From: Histoplasma ohiense
Taxonomy: Eukaryota; Ascomycota; Eurotiomycetes; Onygenales; Ajellomycetaceae
Direction: 5' to 3'
Assembly (NCBI GenBank): GCA_017607445.1
Contig: JAEVHH010000004.1
Span: 124,001-188,000 of the forward strand
DNA length: 64,000 nucleotides
The stretch's first letter is position 1; the number at the start of each line of letters is the position of its first letter. This document shows positions 10,965 through 23,543 of this stretch, piece after piece. The position numbers and the translations under genes are program-made. The notes below the pieces were generated by a model. That model was not told the origin of the DNA. It worked only from the letters and a program-made list of their open reading frames with translations, and did no database searches.

Positions 10965-11560
10965 TGTAACGGGCGTACTTCGATTAACGATTTGGTACTA
11001 TCCTAATTACAGATTATGAATTGATTAAGGAAAGAAAGAGAAAAGAAATCAGAAGAAAAGGTTGTATGAAGAAGATTCTTATAGAGAAAAGTTCAGAGTG
11101 AAAGAATATCAGAAGCCACTTCACAGTAAAATGTGAAGTGAAAGAACATTAAGAGATACACATAAGAATCATTAGAAGTTATGTGAGTGTGGAATATGAG
11201 ACAGAGGAACATTAAGAGCTACACAGAAGAATTATTAGAAACTATATGAATATAGAACACAGAGCAGAAGAACATAAGAAGCTACACAGAAGAATTATTA
11301 GAGACTACACAAGCACAGAACACAGAATGAAGAAACATAAGAAGCTACACAGAAGAATTGTTAGAGACTATATGAATATGAAGCATGAAGCAGAAGAATG
11401 TTAAAAGCTACACAGAAGAATCATTAGAAACTATACAAGTGCAGAGCACAGAGCAGAAGAACATTGAGAGTTATACAAAATCACAATAGTCAGAAATGAG
11501 TGAGTACAGAAGAGAAGTTAGTTGTGTAAGTTAATTACTAACAAATACTAACTCATCACA
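10965..11560 (-). repeat. A1 3' LTR
   Basis: Plus-strand reading TGTAACGGGCG to CATCACA, followed at 11561 by TTATCCCCCTCT, the reverse complement of the polypurine tract. It includes the 62-bp tandem units and keeps several CpGs at its outer end. Confidence 0.93.
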
Positions 11561-14500
11561 TTATCCCCCTCTATCAGAGTGAGTGAGAACTTGTAGATGT
11601 TGAGAGTGATGATGTTCTTCAAGACAGATACAGATTCTCAGATCAAACAATCATATTCTATTCATTTGACAAGATATTCACAGTGATGATGATTGATTCT
11701 ATCATCAAAAATTGCTTCAATTTCTCACTCAAGTTTGTTGTCTTTTTCTATGATGATGAATGACTGTCAATCAGAGATTCTCTGTGAGAGGAATGAATCT
11801 TCAGCCATGGATTGAAGCAGGTTTGTATGAAAGACATCATGAATGTTAGACAGAGTGTTGAGTCAATAATTGTGTGTGTCTAGCACTTTCTTCACTGTAT
11901 ATTTGATATGATGATAATCTAGTATACACAAGAGATAATCTGTTCTTATATTCTTGAGATTCAGTCAGACTTTGTCTTCTATATAATATCAGATTGTAGA
12001 ACTTCTTCTGATGTTTATTTGATTTTTATAATCTTACTGAGTACTGATCATTGAAGCTTCTGTTTATTCACAGACTTTCTTCAGCTTACTCACAATGTTC
12101 TCTGCTGTCTGTATAAGGCTGCAGATGTGTGTGGTTTCTCAGAGAGTCTTGAGAAAGTTCAGAATCTCTAAGTTATATCTATATAGAAGAAAGAATGAGC
12201 TTACATCTGTTGTAGCAGAATCTTGACTGTTAATCACAATCTCAGTGTGTGACAGCAGATTGCTTCAGTTGTTTTGTATGTAATTACAGAACTTACAGAA
12301 AATGTTCTTTACTGTTTGTATCATTCTCTCAGTAGCTTCATCAGTCTCTGAGTGATATGTCATTGATAACTTTCATTCAATTCTTAATAATTGACATATA
12401 CAGACTCAGAGTGTGCTGATGAATTGACTGTCTCTATCTGATACAATGAATGAAGACAGATTGTGTATACAATAGAATGGACTTCTGATGAAGACATCTG
12501 CAACTACTTCAGCATTCATCTTGTCACAGAGCTGTAGTATTACATTTTTACTGAGTCAGTCAACAATGACTAGAATGTTCATAGAATCTCCACTTTTGAG
12601 TAAGAAAACTGCAAAATCAATAACTATATCACATCAAATTCAGTCAGAGACAGATAGAGGCTTCAGTATCTCTTTTCAGTATTCACATTATATCATCACT
12701 GAGCTGCAGCAATCACAGTTGTGTATGAATCAGTATATATCTTTCAACATATCTGATCAGTAGAATTCTTGAACAACAATGTTGTACATAATTTTATATT
12801 CTGAGTGCTCAGTCATCAGTGAGTCATGAATTTCTTGCATGATCTGTGTTTGTAGAGATTCTGAATTGAGAATCCATCATCTATCTTGAAAGTGTAAGCA
12901 GTTGTCATCATCAATCAAATATGCTGAGATATCTGTTCTTGAGTATACATCTGCAGAGAATTGAGATGCTTTACTTCATATAACTTCAGCAGCTTGCTGT
13001 CAGAATTCATCTACTTCTGCTGCTAGTCTTCACTGTTCTTTGAGTGAGAATTCTTGAGCTTGGAATTGATTGATATGTATGCAGAGTTCATCTGATTGTG
13101 TAGAACTTTCTATGATCACAGAGTTGATTAATTGATGCTCTCAGTGTTTTCATCTGTCATCTAGATCATCAGATGGCATATTTTGTTCTCAGCAGAACAG
13201 AGCATCCACAAGAGTGTTCTCTACTTCAGATCAATAACAAATTGTGAACAAAAAACAGCTAAGAAACAATGATCAACATATATATCTCTTGATGAGCTTA
13301 TGAGTGATTGTGAAGTATTCTAAGTTCTTATGATCAGTAACAATCTCAAACTTCTCAACACTCATAAGTTCAGACTCTCATTCTTCAAAGCATTATATGA
13401 TTGCTAGAAGCTTCTTGTCATAGATCTTGTAGTTGCATTCAGTGAGCAATATCTTTTTTGAGATGAAGGCACAGAGTTGTAGAACATCTTTGTTATTATA
13501 TTGCATTAGTGCTCTGTCTACTACATAATCTGAGGTGTCTGTTTTGAGAATTGTATGCTTATTCAGATCAAATGATTGCAGCATTGAAGTGTTTGTGAAC
13601 ATACACTTCAGCTTTTTGAATGCTGCATCTGCTTTGTCAGTTCATTGAAACACAGTGTCTTTCCAGATCAGATCTGTCAGTGATTGTACAATATCAGAGA
13701 AGTTTTTAATAAATCTTCAGTAGAAGTTGACAAATTCTAGAAAGCTTCTAGTCTCTTTTATCAAGACTGATGCCTCTCAGTTGAGGATTGCTTCCACCTT
13801 CTTAGAATCCATATGTACACCTTTTTCAGCTTCAATGATGAATTCTATATAGGTTGTAGACTTGGTCTCAAAGTTGCATTTGTCAATGTTCACTTGCAGT
13901 TCAGCTTTTTGTAGATGGTCAAGCACTTGTTGTATGTGCTTGCAATGCTCAGTGAGCAGTTCATCAGTGAAGATCAGAATATTGTTCATATATGCTGAGG
14001 TGATCTCATTGAGCAGGTCTCATAGAGCCCAGTTAATGTATTTCTGAAACATGTTTGAGGTGTTCACTAATCCAAAGAGGGTCACTGTCCATTCATATAA
14101 TCTATAATATGTATGAAAAGTGGTTAGCCATTCATCACCTTCATTAATTCTTATCTTATAGAAGGCTGCAGAGATGTCAAGCTTTGTAAATCATTTTGCT
14201 TTTTCTACTTATTCAAGTGTTTCATTGATGAGTGAAAGAGAGTATCAGTCCTTCTGTGTAATCTTGTTGAGTTCTCAGTAGTCAATGCAGAATTGTAAGC
14301 CTTCTTCTGATTTTTTCACAAATAGTACAGATGCTGTGGTGGATGAGTTGCTAACACAAATGAAGTCTTTGTTCAATAGTTCATTGAGTGTTTTTCATAG
14401 AATGAGGAGTTTGTTGTGTGACATGCTGTAGAGAGAACCTCAGAGTGGTTGCAGATTCTTATCATTCTTCTTAATAAGCTTGATTGTATGATCTATATCA

Positions 14501-15125
14501 GGTCCTCAGTGAGAAGAAAGCTTTTCAGCTTCTTTTTCATTGAACACATCTGTGAAGTCTTCATATGATTTGAGTAGTTCCTTGTGCAGTTTCTTGAGAT
14601 CTTTGAATTCTAGCTTTTCTAATGCTTTTTTGATATCTATCATACTAGCAGTGAACACTTGAATGTTCTTCTTCTCATGTGCTTGATGAGTTAGTAGTTT
14701 GTACACTTCCACTGATATCTGAGTGAGATCAGTGGTTCTATCAACATTCTTCTCATAAACATGATCACCTTCTGAGAAAATAAGACAGTGGTTGCATGCA
14801 TTCAACAAGGTTCCAAATTCTGTGAGTCATGATAGACTGAGCATTAGATCATACTCAAGGTCTTGTATTTTATATACATATACATTCTTTTTCTCATGTT
14901 CTTCTATGTCAACATTAAATCTTATCATGTTGTAGGAGGCGGATTCTCTGAAGCTGTCAAATTCACTGAGTTTACACAGTTTGAGAAAGAGGATACACTG
15001 AAGCTTATGCTTCTCAATCAGCTGAGTGTCTATAAGAGTGTAGTGAAGGAAACCACTGTCTACCATTGCTCATACATTGACTAAGCTATTTACAATGACA
15101 GAGATCATGATTGCATTCACTTGCA
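11548..15125 (-). pseudogene. A1 pol: protease, RT, RNase H, integrase, chromodomain
   Basis: Fragments in order: protease MVDSGFLHYTLID near 15066; RT with YMNNILIFTDEL near 13990 (both catalytic Asp changed) and NIDKCNFETKS near 13880; RNase H KTDTSDYVVD near 13530; then integrase and chromodomain down to a stop at 11548, which lies inside the 3' LTR. Many TGA codons interrupt the frame. It lies in the -1 frame relative to gag and overlaps it by a few codons. It is not functional. Confidence 0.85.
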
Positions 15126-16193
15126 TTTTCTGCTTGAATCTTCAGCTAGCTTTCTGCTCCTTGAGCTCTCATTCACATTTTAAAATGAGAGCTCATCTTT
15201 TCCCTGTTCTTGCCTATCCACAGACAACACAGCATTTACACATGTGGAGGATTTACTCAGAGTGATCACATTTGGACATTGATTTGTGAAGTGCTCTGAC
15301 TTGTTGCAGTGTATGCAGACTTCTCTGACAATTCAGTTGATGATGTCCTTCTCTGAGACATTAGAGATTCTCAGATGACTTGCATTCACATATAAGACTC
15401 AGTTCATTGATTCTGATTCAGAGGTGGGGGATGCTGCAGAGTGATTTGAAGTGTACACATTTGTTCAGCAGAATTCTCTGTGATTTTGAAGTGTGCAGAA
15501 CTGAGACAGATTGTTGTTCAACAGACAAAGATCAGCACAGAATTCACTGTATATTAAGAGCTTCAGACATTCTACACTTTGATTATGCAACTGAAAGTTC
15601 AAGTTCTTGAACAACATGTTGATCTTGACAGCATCATCCCAGTCTTGCCCATCTGCTTCTAGAAGCTTGCAATTGAATTCAGAAAGATAAGTTATCAACA
15701 CAACATTCATCTGATAAGTTTGATTAAGCCAGTCTAATGCCTTGACTTGAAGTATAGAATTGAGGAAGAGGGAGTTGAGTTGTTGAAAGACTAGCTCTGA
15801 CATATGCTGATGATTCTGGCAATGACTCATTCAGAGTTGAAATTTTGCTAACACATCACCATCCAATCTGCTATGAATATACCACATTTGATTGGATAGC
15901 AAGTCTATTGCTTGTTCATCAATGTTCAATTTGACATTCACTTTTGACTTCCACACAAGGTAGAGTGCTAGGTCTCTCTTGTATTTGTCAAGGATTGAGA
16001 GCTTCTCTCTTGGAGGCTTTTCATGAGGTGTGGGTGTAGAAGAAACAGTGAATGTGAAAGTGCTCATCTCAGCAAGTCATTGTTGCAATTTGATCATCTG
16101 TAGCATCTGCTGCTGAAGGATGCTTTGTAGATCTAAGTTATCATCCACCACATTTGAGTGCAGCAGATGTTTGTAGAATTGTTCATAGTTCAT
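15116..16193 (-). pseudogene. A1 gag
   Basis: Starts MNYEQFYKHLLHS at 16193, followed by a capsid-like helical region (LDKYKRDLALYLVWKSK; SRLDGDVLAKFQL) and a region leading to the zinc knuckle, read clearly in A2. Stops interrupt it at several sites. An in-frame ATG lies further upstream at 16277, but the conserved part begins at 16193. Confidence 0.8.
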
Positions 16194-16291
16194 TTCAATA
16201 TCTAAGAACATGTAATAATAAAAAAAAAGAAAAAGAAATACTTGTAGACATTCAGTTCTCTTGCAGACACTATTCACAGTGTTGCAGTGCT

Positions 16292-16307
16292 AAGCTTGAT
16301 CAAGCTT
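16292..16307 (-). other. Leader palindrome AAGCTTGATCAAGCTT (A1)
   Basis: A perfect 16-bp palindrome between the 5' LTR and gag, flanked by copies of ACACTATTCACAG. The same palindrome is at 17912 (A2) and 55449 (A4). A role in RNA dimerisation or packaging is possible but inferred. Confidence 0.6.
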
Positions 16308-16591
16308 CTTTGTGAACACTATTCACAGCATTACAGTTCATAGACACTCAGGCCTTGTAGAACACAGTCAATTGTGTTTCAGACACTTAGACACAACAGT
16401 CTATATAACTAACAATAGAAGCACTCAGATTCATGAGAGATCTCTTGTAACAACTAGACACTCAGACCTGTAAACAACACACTTGAGTGTAAGAACTGGT
16501 AACAAGACACTCAGGTCTTAAATGATGCACTCAGATGTAAGAACTAATAATGAGACACTCAGATCTAAAACACAGAAGAATCAATTTGTAA

Positions 16592-17187
16592 TGTAATAGA
16601 CATACTTCAATTAATGATTTGATACTATTCTAATTACAGATTACAAATTGATTAAGAAAAGAAAGAGAAAAGAAATCAGAAGAAAAGATTGTACAAAGAG
16701 AGTTCTTATAGAGGAAAGTTCAGAGTGGAAGAATATCAGAAGCCACCCCACAGTGAAGTACAGAGCAGAAGAACATTAAGAGGTACACATAAGAATTATT
16801 AGAAGTTACACAAGCACAGAATGTGGGGTGGGAGAATGTTAAGAGCTACACAGAAGAATTGTTAGAAACTACATGAGTGCAGAACACAGAGTGAAAGAAC
16901 ATAAGAAGCTACATGAAAGAATCATTAGAGACTACACAAATGCAGAACACAGAGCAGAGAAACATAAGAAGCTATATGAAAGAATTATTAGAGACTATAT
17001 GAGTGCAGAGCATAGAGCAGAAGAACATTAAGAGCTATATAAAAGAATCATTAGAAACTACACGAGCGCAGAGCACAGAGCAGAAGAACATCAAGGGTTA
17101 TATGAGATCACAACAGCCAGGAACAAGCAGATGCAGAAGGGGAGTTGATTGCATAAGTTAATTACTAACAGATGCTAACCCGTCACA
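16592..17187 (-). repeat. A1 5' LTR
   Basis: 596 bp, from TGTAATAGACATAC to CCCGTCACA. It carries the same additional 62-bp unit as its partner and is followed by the TSD TTCCA. Confidence 0.93.
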
Positions 17188-17192
17188 TTCCA

Positions 17193-17619
17193 CTTCATGC
17201 TCTGTGCTCATATAGTTTCTAATGATTCTTCTGCATAGCTCTTAATATTCTTCTGCTCTGTGCTCTGTGCTCATATAGTCTCTAATGATTCTTCTATGTA
17301 GCTTCTAACATTCTTCTGCTCTGTGTTCCATGCTTATATAGTCTCTAACAATTCTTCTGTGTAGCTCTCAATGATTCCTCTGTCTCACACTCCACACTTG
17401 TGTAGTCTCTAATAATTCTTATATGTATCTCTTAATATTCTTCTGCTTCACACTCCACTGTGGAGTGGCTTCTGATATTCTTCTGTCTCAAACTTTTCTC
17501 TATAAGAACTCTCTTCATACAACTCTTTCTTCTGATTTCTTTTCTCTTTCTTTCCTTAATCAATTCATAATCTGTAATTAGAATAGTATCAAATTGTTAA
17601 TCAAAGTATATCTATTATA
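17193..17619 (+). repeat. A2 5' LTR, second piece
   Basis: Continues the A2 LTR after the A1 insertion with 62-bp tandem units in the opposite orientation, and ends at ATTATA, where intact copies have GTTACA. The internal region then starts TTACAAATTGATTC. No standard tRNA primer site is evident to me. Confidence 0.9.
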
Positions 17620-17639
17620 TTACAAATTGATTCTTCTGT

Positions 17640-18022
17640 GTTTAAAATCTGAGTGCTTTGTTATTAATTCTTACATCTGAGTGTGTTGTTATCAGTTCTT
17701 ACATCTGAGTGTGTTGTTATCAGTTTTTACATCTAAGTGTGTTGTTTACAGATCTGAGTGTCTAGTTGTTACAAGAGATTCCTCATGAATCTGAGTGCTC
17801 TTATTATTAGTTATATAGACTGTCATGTCTAAGCATCTGAAACACAATCAACTGTGTTCTACAAGGTCTGAGTGTCTACAAACTGTAACACTGTGAATAG
17901 TGTTCATGAAGAAGCTTGATCAAGCTTAGCATCACAACACTGTGAATAGTGTCTGTGAGAGAATCAAGTGTCTACAAGTATTTCTTTTCTTTTATTATTA
18001 TTACATATTCTTAGATATCAAA
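17640..18022 (+). other. A2 leader with 28-bp tandem repeat and palindrome
   Basis: Three to four copies of a 28-bp unit (ATCTGAGTGTGTTGTTATCA plus TTCTTAC) occur at about 17660-17760. They are followed by a pair of ACACTGTGAATAGTGT repeats enclosing the 16-bp palindrome at 17912-17927. The region is untranslated. Confidence 0.65.
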
Positions 18023-19111
18023 ATGAACTATAAACAATTCTATAAACATCTACTGCATCTGAACACAGCAGATGACAACTTAGATCTACAAAGTATTCTT
18101 CAGCAACAGATGCTACAGATGACTGAATTGCAATGATGATTTACTGAAATGAGTATTTTCACATTCACTGTTTCTTCTACATCCACATCTTATGAAAAGC
18201 CTTCAAGAGAGAAGCTCTCAATTCTTGACAAATATGAGAGAGATCTAGCACTCTATCTTGTGTGGAAGTCAAAAGCAAACATCAAATTGAACATCAATAG
18301 ACAAGCAATAGACTTGCTATCCAACCAAGTGTGGTATATTCATAGCAGATTGAATGATGATGCATTAGCAAAATTTCAACTCTGAATGAGTCATTGTCAG
18401 AATCATCAGTATATATCAGAGCTAGTCTTTCAACAACTCAACTTCCTCTTCCTCAATTCTACACTTCAAGTCAAGATGTTAGACTGGCTTAATCAGACTT
18501 ATCAGATGAATGTTGTGTTGACAATTTATCTTTCTGAATTCAATCACAAGCTTCTAGAAACAGATGAGCAAGACTGAAATGACATCATCAAGATCAACAT
18601 ATTGTTCAAGAACTTGAACTTTCAGTTGTATAATCAAAGTATAGAGCATCTGAAGCTCTCAATATACAGCAAATTCTGCACTGATTTTTGTCTGTTGAAC
18701 AATGATCTGTCTCAGTTCTGTGTGCTTCAAAATCACAGAGAATTCTGTTGAATAAATGTGTATATCTCAAACCACTCTGCAGCACTCCCCATCTCTGAAT
18801 TAGAATCAATGAACTGAATCTCACATGTGAACACAAGTCATCTGAGAATCTTCAATGTCTCAGAAAAGAATGTCATTGACTGAATCATCAGAGAAGTCTG
18901 CATACACTGCAACAAGTCAGAGCACTTTGTGAATCAATGTCTGAATGCAATTGCTCTGAGTAAACCCCTCACACACATAAATACTGCATTGCTCACAGAT
19001 AGACAAGAACAGAGAAAAGATGAGCTCTCACTCTAAAATATAAACAAAAGCTCAAAAAGCAGAAAGCTAGCTGGAGATTCAAACAGAAGATGCAAGCAGA
19101 CACAATTATAA
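18023..19111 (+). pseudogene. A2 gag
   Basis: Starts MNYKQFYKHLLHLN, with a capsid-like middle (LDKYERDLALYLVWKSK; YQMNVVLTIYLSEFN) and a zinc knuckle CIHCNKSEHFVNQC (C-x2-C-x4-H-x4-C) near 18898-18939. Stops occur at several positions, for example two after LQ near 18136. It ends at 19111, overlapping pol by 22 bp in the -1 frame, typical of Ty3 programmed frameshifting. Confidence 0.85.
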
Positions 19112-22100
19112 TCTCTGTCATTGTAAATAGCCTAGTCAATGTACAAGCAATGATAGACAGTGATTTTCTTCATTATGCTCTTATAGACACTCAGCTGATT
19201 GAGAAGCATAAGCTTCAGTGTATCCTCTTTCTCAAACTGTGTAAGCTCAGTGAATTTGATGGCCTCAGAGAATCTGTCTTCTACAATATGATAAGATTTA
19301 ATATCAATGTAGAAGAACACAAGAAAAAGAACATATACATATATAAAATACAAGACCTTGAGTACAATCTAATACTCAGTCTATCATGACTCACAGAATT
19401 TGGAACCTTGTTGAATGCATGCAATCACTGTCTTATTTTCCCAGAAGGTGACTGTGTTTACAAGAAAGATGTCAATAGAACCACTGATCTCACTCAGATA
19501 TCAGTGAAAGTGTACAAACTACTAATCTGTCAAGCACATGAGAAGAAGAATGTCCAAGTGTTCATCACTAGCATGATGAATATCAAAAAGATATTAGAGA
19601 AACTAGAACTCAAGAACTTCAAGAAATCATGCAAAGAACTATCTGAATTGTACAAAGATTTTGCAGACATATTCAATGAAAAAGAAGCTGAAAAGCTTCC
19701 CCCTCATCAAGAATCTGGTATAGATCATACAATTGAGCTTATTAAGAAAGACAGTAAGAACCCACAACTGCTCTGAGATTCTCTCTACAGCATGTCACAC
19801 AACAAACTCCTTGTTCTATGAAAAATACTCAATGAATTACTGAACAAAGGCTTCATTTGTGTTAGCAACTCACCCACCACAGCACTTATACTGTTTGTGA
19901 AGAAATCAGAAGAAGACTTACAATTCTGTGTTGACTACTGAGAACTCAACAAGATTACACAGAAGAATCAATACCCTCTCCCACTCATCAATGAAACACT
20001 CAAACAAATAGAAAAAGCAAAATGATTTACAAAACTTAACATCTCTGCAGCCTTCTATAAGATAAGGATTAATGAAGATGATGAATGACTAACCACTTTT
20101 CATACACATTACAGATTATACAAATGAACAGTGACTCTCTTTGAATTAGTGAACACTCTGAGCACATTTCAGAAATACATTAACTGAGCTCTATGAGATC
20201 TGCTTGATGAGATCACCTCAGTGTACATGAATGATATTCTGATCTTTACTGATGAACTGCTCACTGAGCACTGCAAGCATGTATGACAAGTGCTTGACTG
20301 TCTATATAAAGTCAGACTGCAAGTGGACATTGATAAATGTGACTTTGAGACCAAGTCTACAACCTATCTAGAATTCATCATTGAAGCTGAAAAAGACATA
20401 CACATGGATTCTAAGAAGGTGGAAGCAATCCTCAACTGAGAGACATCAGTCTCAGTAAAAGAGACTAGAAGCTTTCTAGAATTCATCAACTTTTACTGAA
20501 GATTCATCAAAGACTTCTTCAATATCATACAATCACTGACAGATCTGATCTGGAAAGATGCTGTATTTCAATGAACTGATGAAGTGAATGCAGTATTCAA
20601 AAAGCTGAAGTGTATGTTCACAAATGCTCTGATGCTGCAATCATTCAATTTGAATAAGCATACAATTCTTGAAATGAATGCCTCAGATTATGTAGTAGAT
20701 GAGGCACTGATGCAATATGATAACAAAAATGTTCTACAACTCTGTGTCTTCATCTCAAAAAAGATGTCATCTACTGAATGCAACTATGAGATCTACAACA
20801 AGAAGCTTCTAGTAATCATACAATGTCTCAAAGAATGAGAATCTGAACTTATGAGTGTTGAGAGATTCAAGATTGTTACTGATCATAAGAATCTAGAGTA
20901 CTTCACAATCACTTGTAAGCTCACTGAGAGGCATATGTGTTGATCATTGTTTCTTAGCTGTTTTTTGTTCACAATTCATTATCAATCTGAAGTAGAGAAC
21001 ATTCTTGTGGATGCTCTGTTCTGCTGAGAACAAGATATATCATCTGATGACTTGAATGACAGATGAAAACATCAAGAGCATTGATTAATTGACTCTGTAA
21101 TTATAGAAAGTTCTACACAATCAGATGAACCTCACATACATATCAATCAGTTCTGAGCTCAAGAACTCTCACTTGAAGAACAATGAAGACTAGCAGCAGA
21201 GACAGATGAATTCTGACAACAAGTCATCAAAGCTGTACAAAGCAAAGCATCTTGATTCCCTGCAGATGTATACTCAAAAACAGATATCTCAGTATGTTTG
21301 ATCAATGATAACAACTGTTTACACTTTTGAGATAGATGATGAGTCCTCAATTCAGAATCTCTATAAACACAGATCATACAAGAAATTCATGACTCACTGA
21401 TGACTGAGCACTCAGAACATGAAATCATGTACAACATTGTCACTCAAGAATTCTACTAATCAGATATATTGAAAGACATATACTGATTTGTATACAACTG
21501 TAATCACTGCAGCTCAGTAACAGTATGATGTGAACATTGAAAAGAAATGCTGAAGCTTCTATCTGTCTCTGATCAAACTTGATGTGATATAGTTATTGAT
21601 TTTGCAGTTTTCTTATCTGAAAGCAGAGATTCTATGAACATTCTAGTCATTGTTGACTGACTCAGTAAGAGTGTAATACTACAGCTCTGTGACAAGATGA
21701 ATACTGAAGTAGTTGCAGATGTCTTTGTCAGAAGTCTGTTCTATTGTATACACAGTCTATCTTCATTTATTGTGTCAGATAGAGACAGTCAATTCATCAG
21801 TGCACTCTGAGTCTGTGTATGCCAATTATTAAGAATTGAATGAAAGTTATCAACAGTGTACCACTCAGAGACTGATGAAGCTACTGAGAGGATGATACAA
21901 ACAGTAAAGAACATTCTCTATAAGTTCTGCAATTATATACAAGACAACTGAAGCAATCTGCTGCTACACACTGAGATTGTGATTAACAGTTGAGATTTCA
22001 TTACAACAGATGTAAGCTCATTCTTTCTTTTATATGAATACAACTTAGAGATTCTGAACTTTCTTGAGACTCTCCAAGAAACCATGTACATCCACAGTCT

Positions 22101-22668
22101 CATACAGACAGCAGAGAACATTGTAAACAAGCTGAAGAAAGCTCATGAATGAGCAGAAACTTCAATGATCAGCACTCAGCAAGATTACAAGAATCAAGCA
22201 AACATCAGAAGAAGTTCTGCAATTCAATATCATGTAGAAAACAAAGTCTGACTAGATCTCAAGAACATAAGAACAGATCATCTCTTGTATATACTAGATT
22301 ACTGCCATATCAAGTATACAGTGAAGAAAGTGCTAGACACACATGATTATTGACTTGACACCTCATCTGACATCCACAACATCTTTCATATGAACCTGCT
22401 CCGACCCACAGCTGAGGATTCATTCCCCTCTCAGAGAATCTTCAATTGGCAGCCACTCATCATTGTAGAAGAAGATAATGAACTTGAGTGAGAAATTGAA
22501 GCAATTCTTAATGATAGAATCAACTGCCACTGCTGTGAATATCTTGTCAAATGAGTAGAATATGATCATTCAATCTGGGAACTCATGTCTGTCTTGAAGA
22601 ACACTGCTGCTCTTGACATCTATAAGTCCTCACTCATCTCAGTAGAGAGGGATAATGTGATGGATTAG
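19090..22668 (+). pseudogene. A2 pol: protease, RT, RNase H, integrase, chromodomain
   Basis: Protease motif AMIDSDFLHYALID (DSG changed to DSD) near 19150. RT: QKNQYPLPLI near 19960, AFYKIRIN, and YMNDILIFTDEL near 20225 (YMDD changed to YMND). RNase H: NASDYVVDEALMQYD and TDHKNLEYF. Integrase: HDSLMTEHS and CNHC zinc-binding residues, then VIVD, SDRDSQF and SETDEATERM for the catalytic triad. Chromodomain near 22490: EIEAILNDRI, EYLVK. The last codons run into the 3' LTR (stop at 22666-22668). Dozens of TGA stops interrupt the frame. Confidence 0.88.
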
Positions 22669-23189
22669 TATCTGTTAGTAATCAACTTATGCAATCAACT
22701 CTTCTTCTGCATCTGCTTGTTTCTGATTGCTGTGACTTTGTGTAATTCTTGATGTTCTTTCACTTCATACTCTGCACTTGTGTAGTTTTTAACAATTCTT
22801 CTGTATAGCTCTTAATGTTCTTCTGCTCTGTACTCTGTGTTTGTGTAGTCTCTAACAATTCTTCTATATAGTTTCTAATGTTCTTCTGCTCTGTGTTCTG
22901 TGCTTATATAGTCTCTAATGATTCTTCTGTGTAGCTCTCAATGATTTCTCTGCCCCACACTCTGTGCTTGTGTAGTCTCTAACAATTCTTACACATACTT
23001 CTTAATGTTCTTCCACTTCACACTTCACTGTGGAGCAGCTTCTGATATTCTTCCATCTCAAACTTTTCTCTATAAGAACCCTCTTTGTACAACCCTTTCT
23101 TCTGATTTCTTTTCTCTTTCTTTCCTTAATCAATTCATAATCTGTAATTAGAATAGTATCAAATTGTTAATCGAAGTACGCCCGTTACA
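22656..23189 (+). repeat. A2 3' LTR
   Basis: 534 bp, from TGTGATGGATTAG to CGCCCGTTACA, preceded by the polypurine tract GTAGAGAGGGATAA and followed by the TSD ATATC. Confidence 0.93.
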
Positions 23190-23194
23190 ATATC

Positions 23195-23327
23195 TAAATC
23201 ATAATAAAACTGTAATAATATCAGAGATGAAAAAACATTTTTCTGAAACAGCAATATTTTAAAATTAACTCTGACAATTAATTCAGCTCAATTCTGCAAA
23301 CTTTATACAATATCAATCACACAGTAT
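23195..23327 (+). mobile_element. Family B fragment B0, segment 2
   Basis: Continues the 61310-61430 match (ATCAGAGATG, AATTCTGCAAACTTTATAC) after the A2 insertion. It stops at the hAT-like insertion with TSD CACAGTAT (23320-23327). Confidence 0.85.
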
Positions 23328-23543
23328 TAGACTGATTGATGAAATTATGAATTTCATATTTGATTTGATTTGATTTGATCTCAGTCCATTTCTTGGTGTG
23401 ATTTTCAGTGAGATCAGAATCAGAATGAAAGTGTAAAGTAACTAGAATCATTAAAACATAAATGAAATAAGACTAATAAATCTTGATATTTCATATAAAA
23501 TGACTGACTATCAAAAATAAGAATATAATCTGAAACTGATTAT

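Larger units (their letters stand above)
10965..17187 (-). mobile_element. Ty3/gypsy family A element A1, inside the A2 5' LTR
   Basis: A complete 6,223-bp element on the minus strand. Both LTRs are 596 bp (10965-11560, 16592-17187). TSD TTCCA at 10960-10964 and 17188-17192. It is 62 bp longer per LTR than the other copies, equal to one extra tandem unit. Gag and pol are present but riddled with stops. Confidence 0.95.
10858..23189 (+). mobile_element. Ty3/gypsy family A element A2 (hosts A1)
   Basis: LTRs of 534 bp: the 5' one is split (10858-10964 plus 17193-17619), the 3' one is 22656-23189. The 5-bp TSD ATATC is at 10853-10857 and 23190-23194. Inside are gag (18023-19111) and pol (19090-22668), both full of stops. 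Polypurine tract AGAGAGGGATAA precedes the 3' LTR. Without A1 and its TSD the element is about 6.1 kb. It inserted into B0. Confidence 0.93.

Noticed and set aside
10965..11560. 62-bp regular repeats considered as a CRISPR array
   Set aside because: Units are contiguous without unique spacers, sit inside LTRs and recur in every family A copy in a eukaryotic setting.
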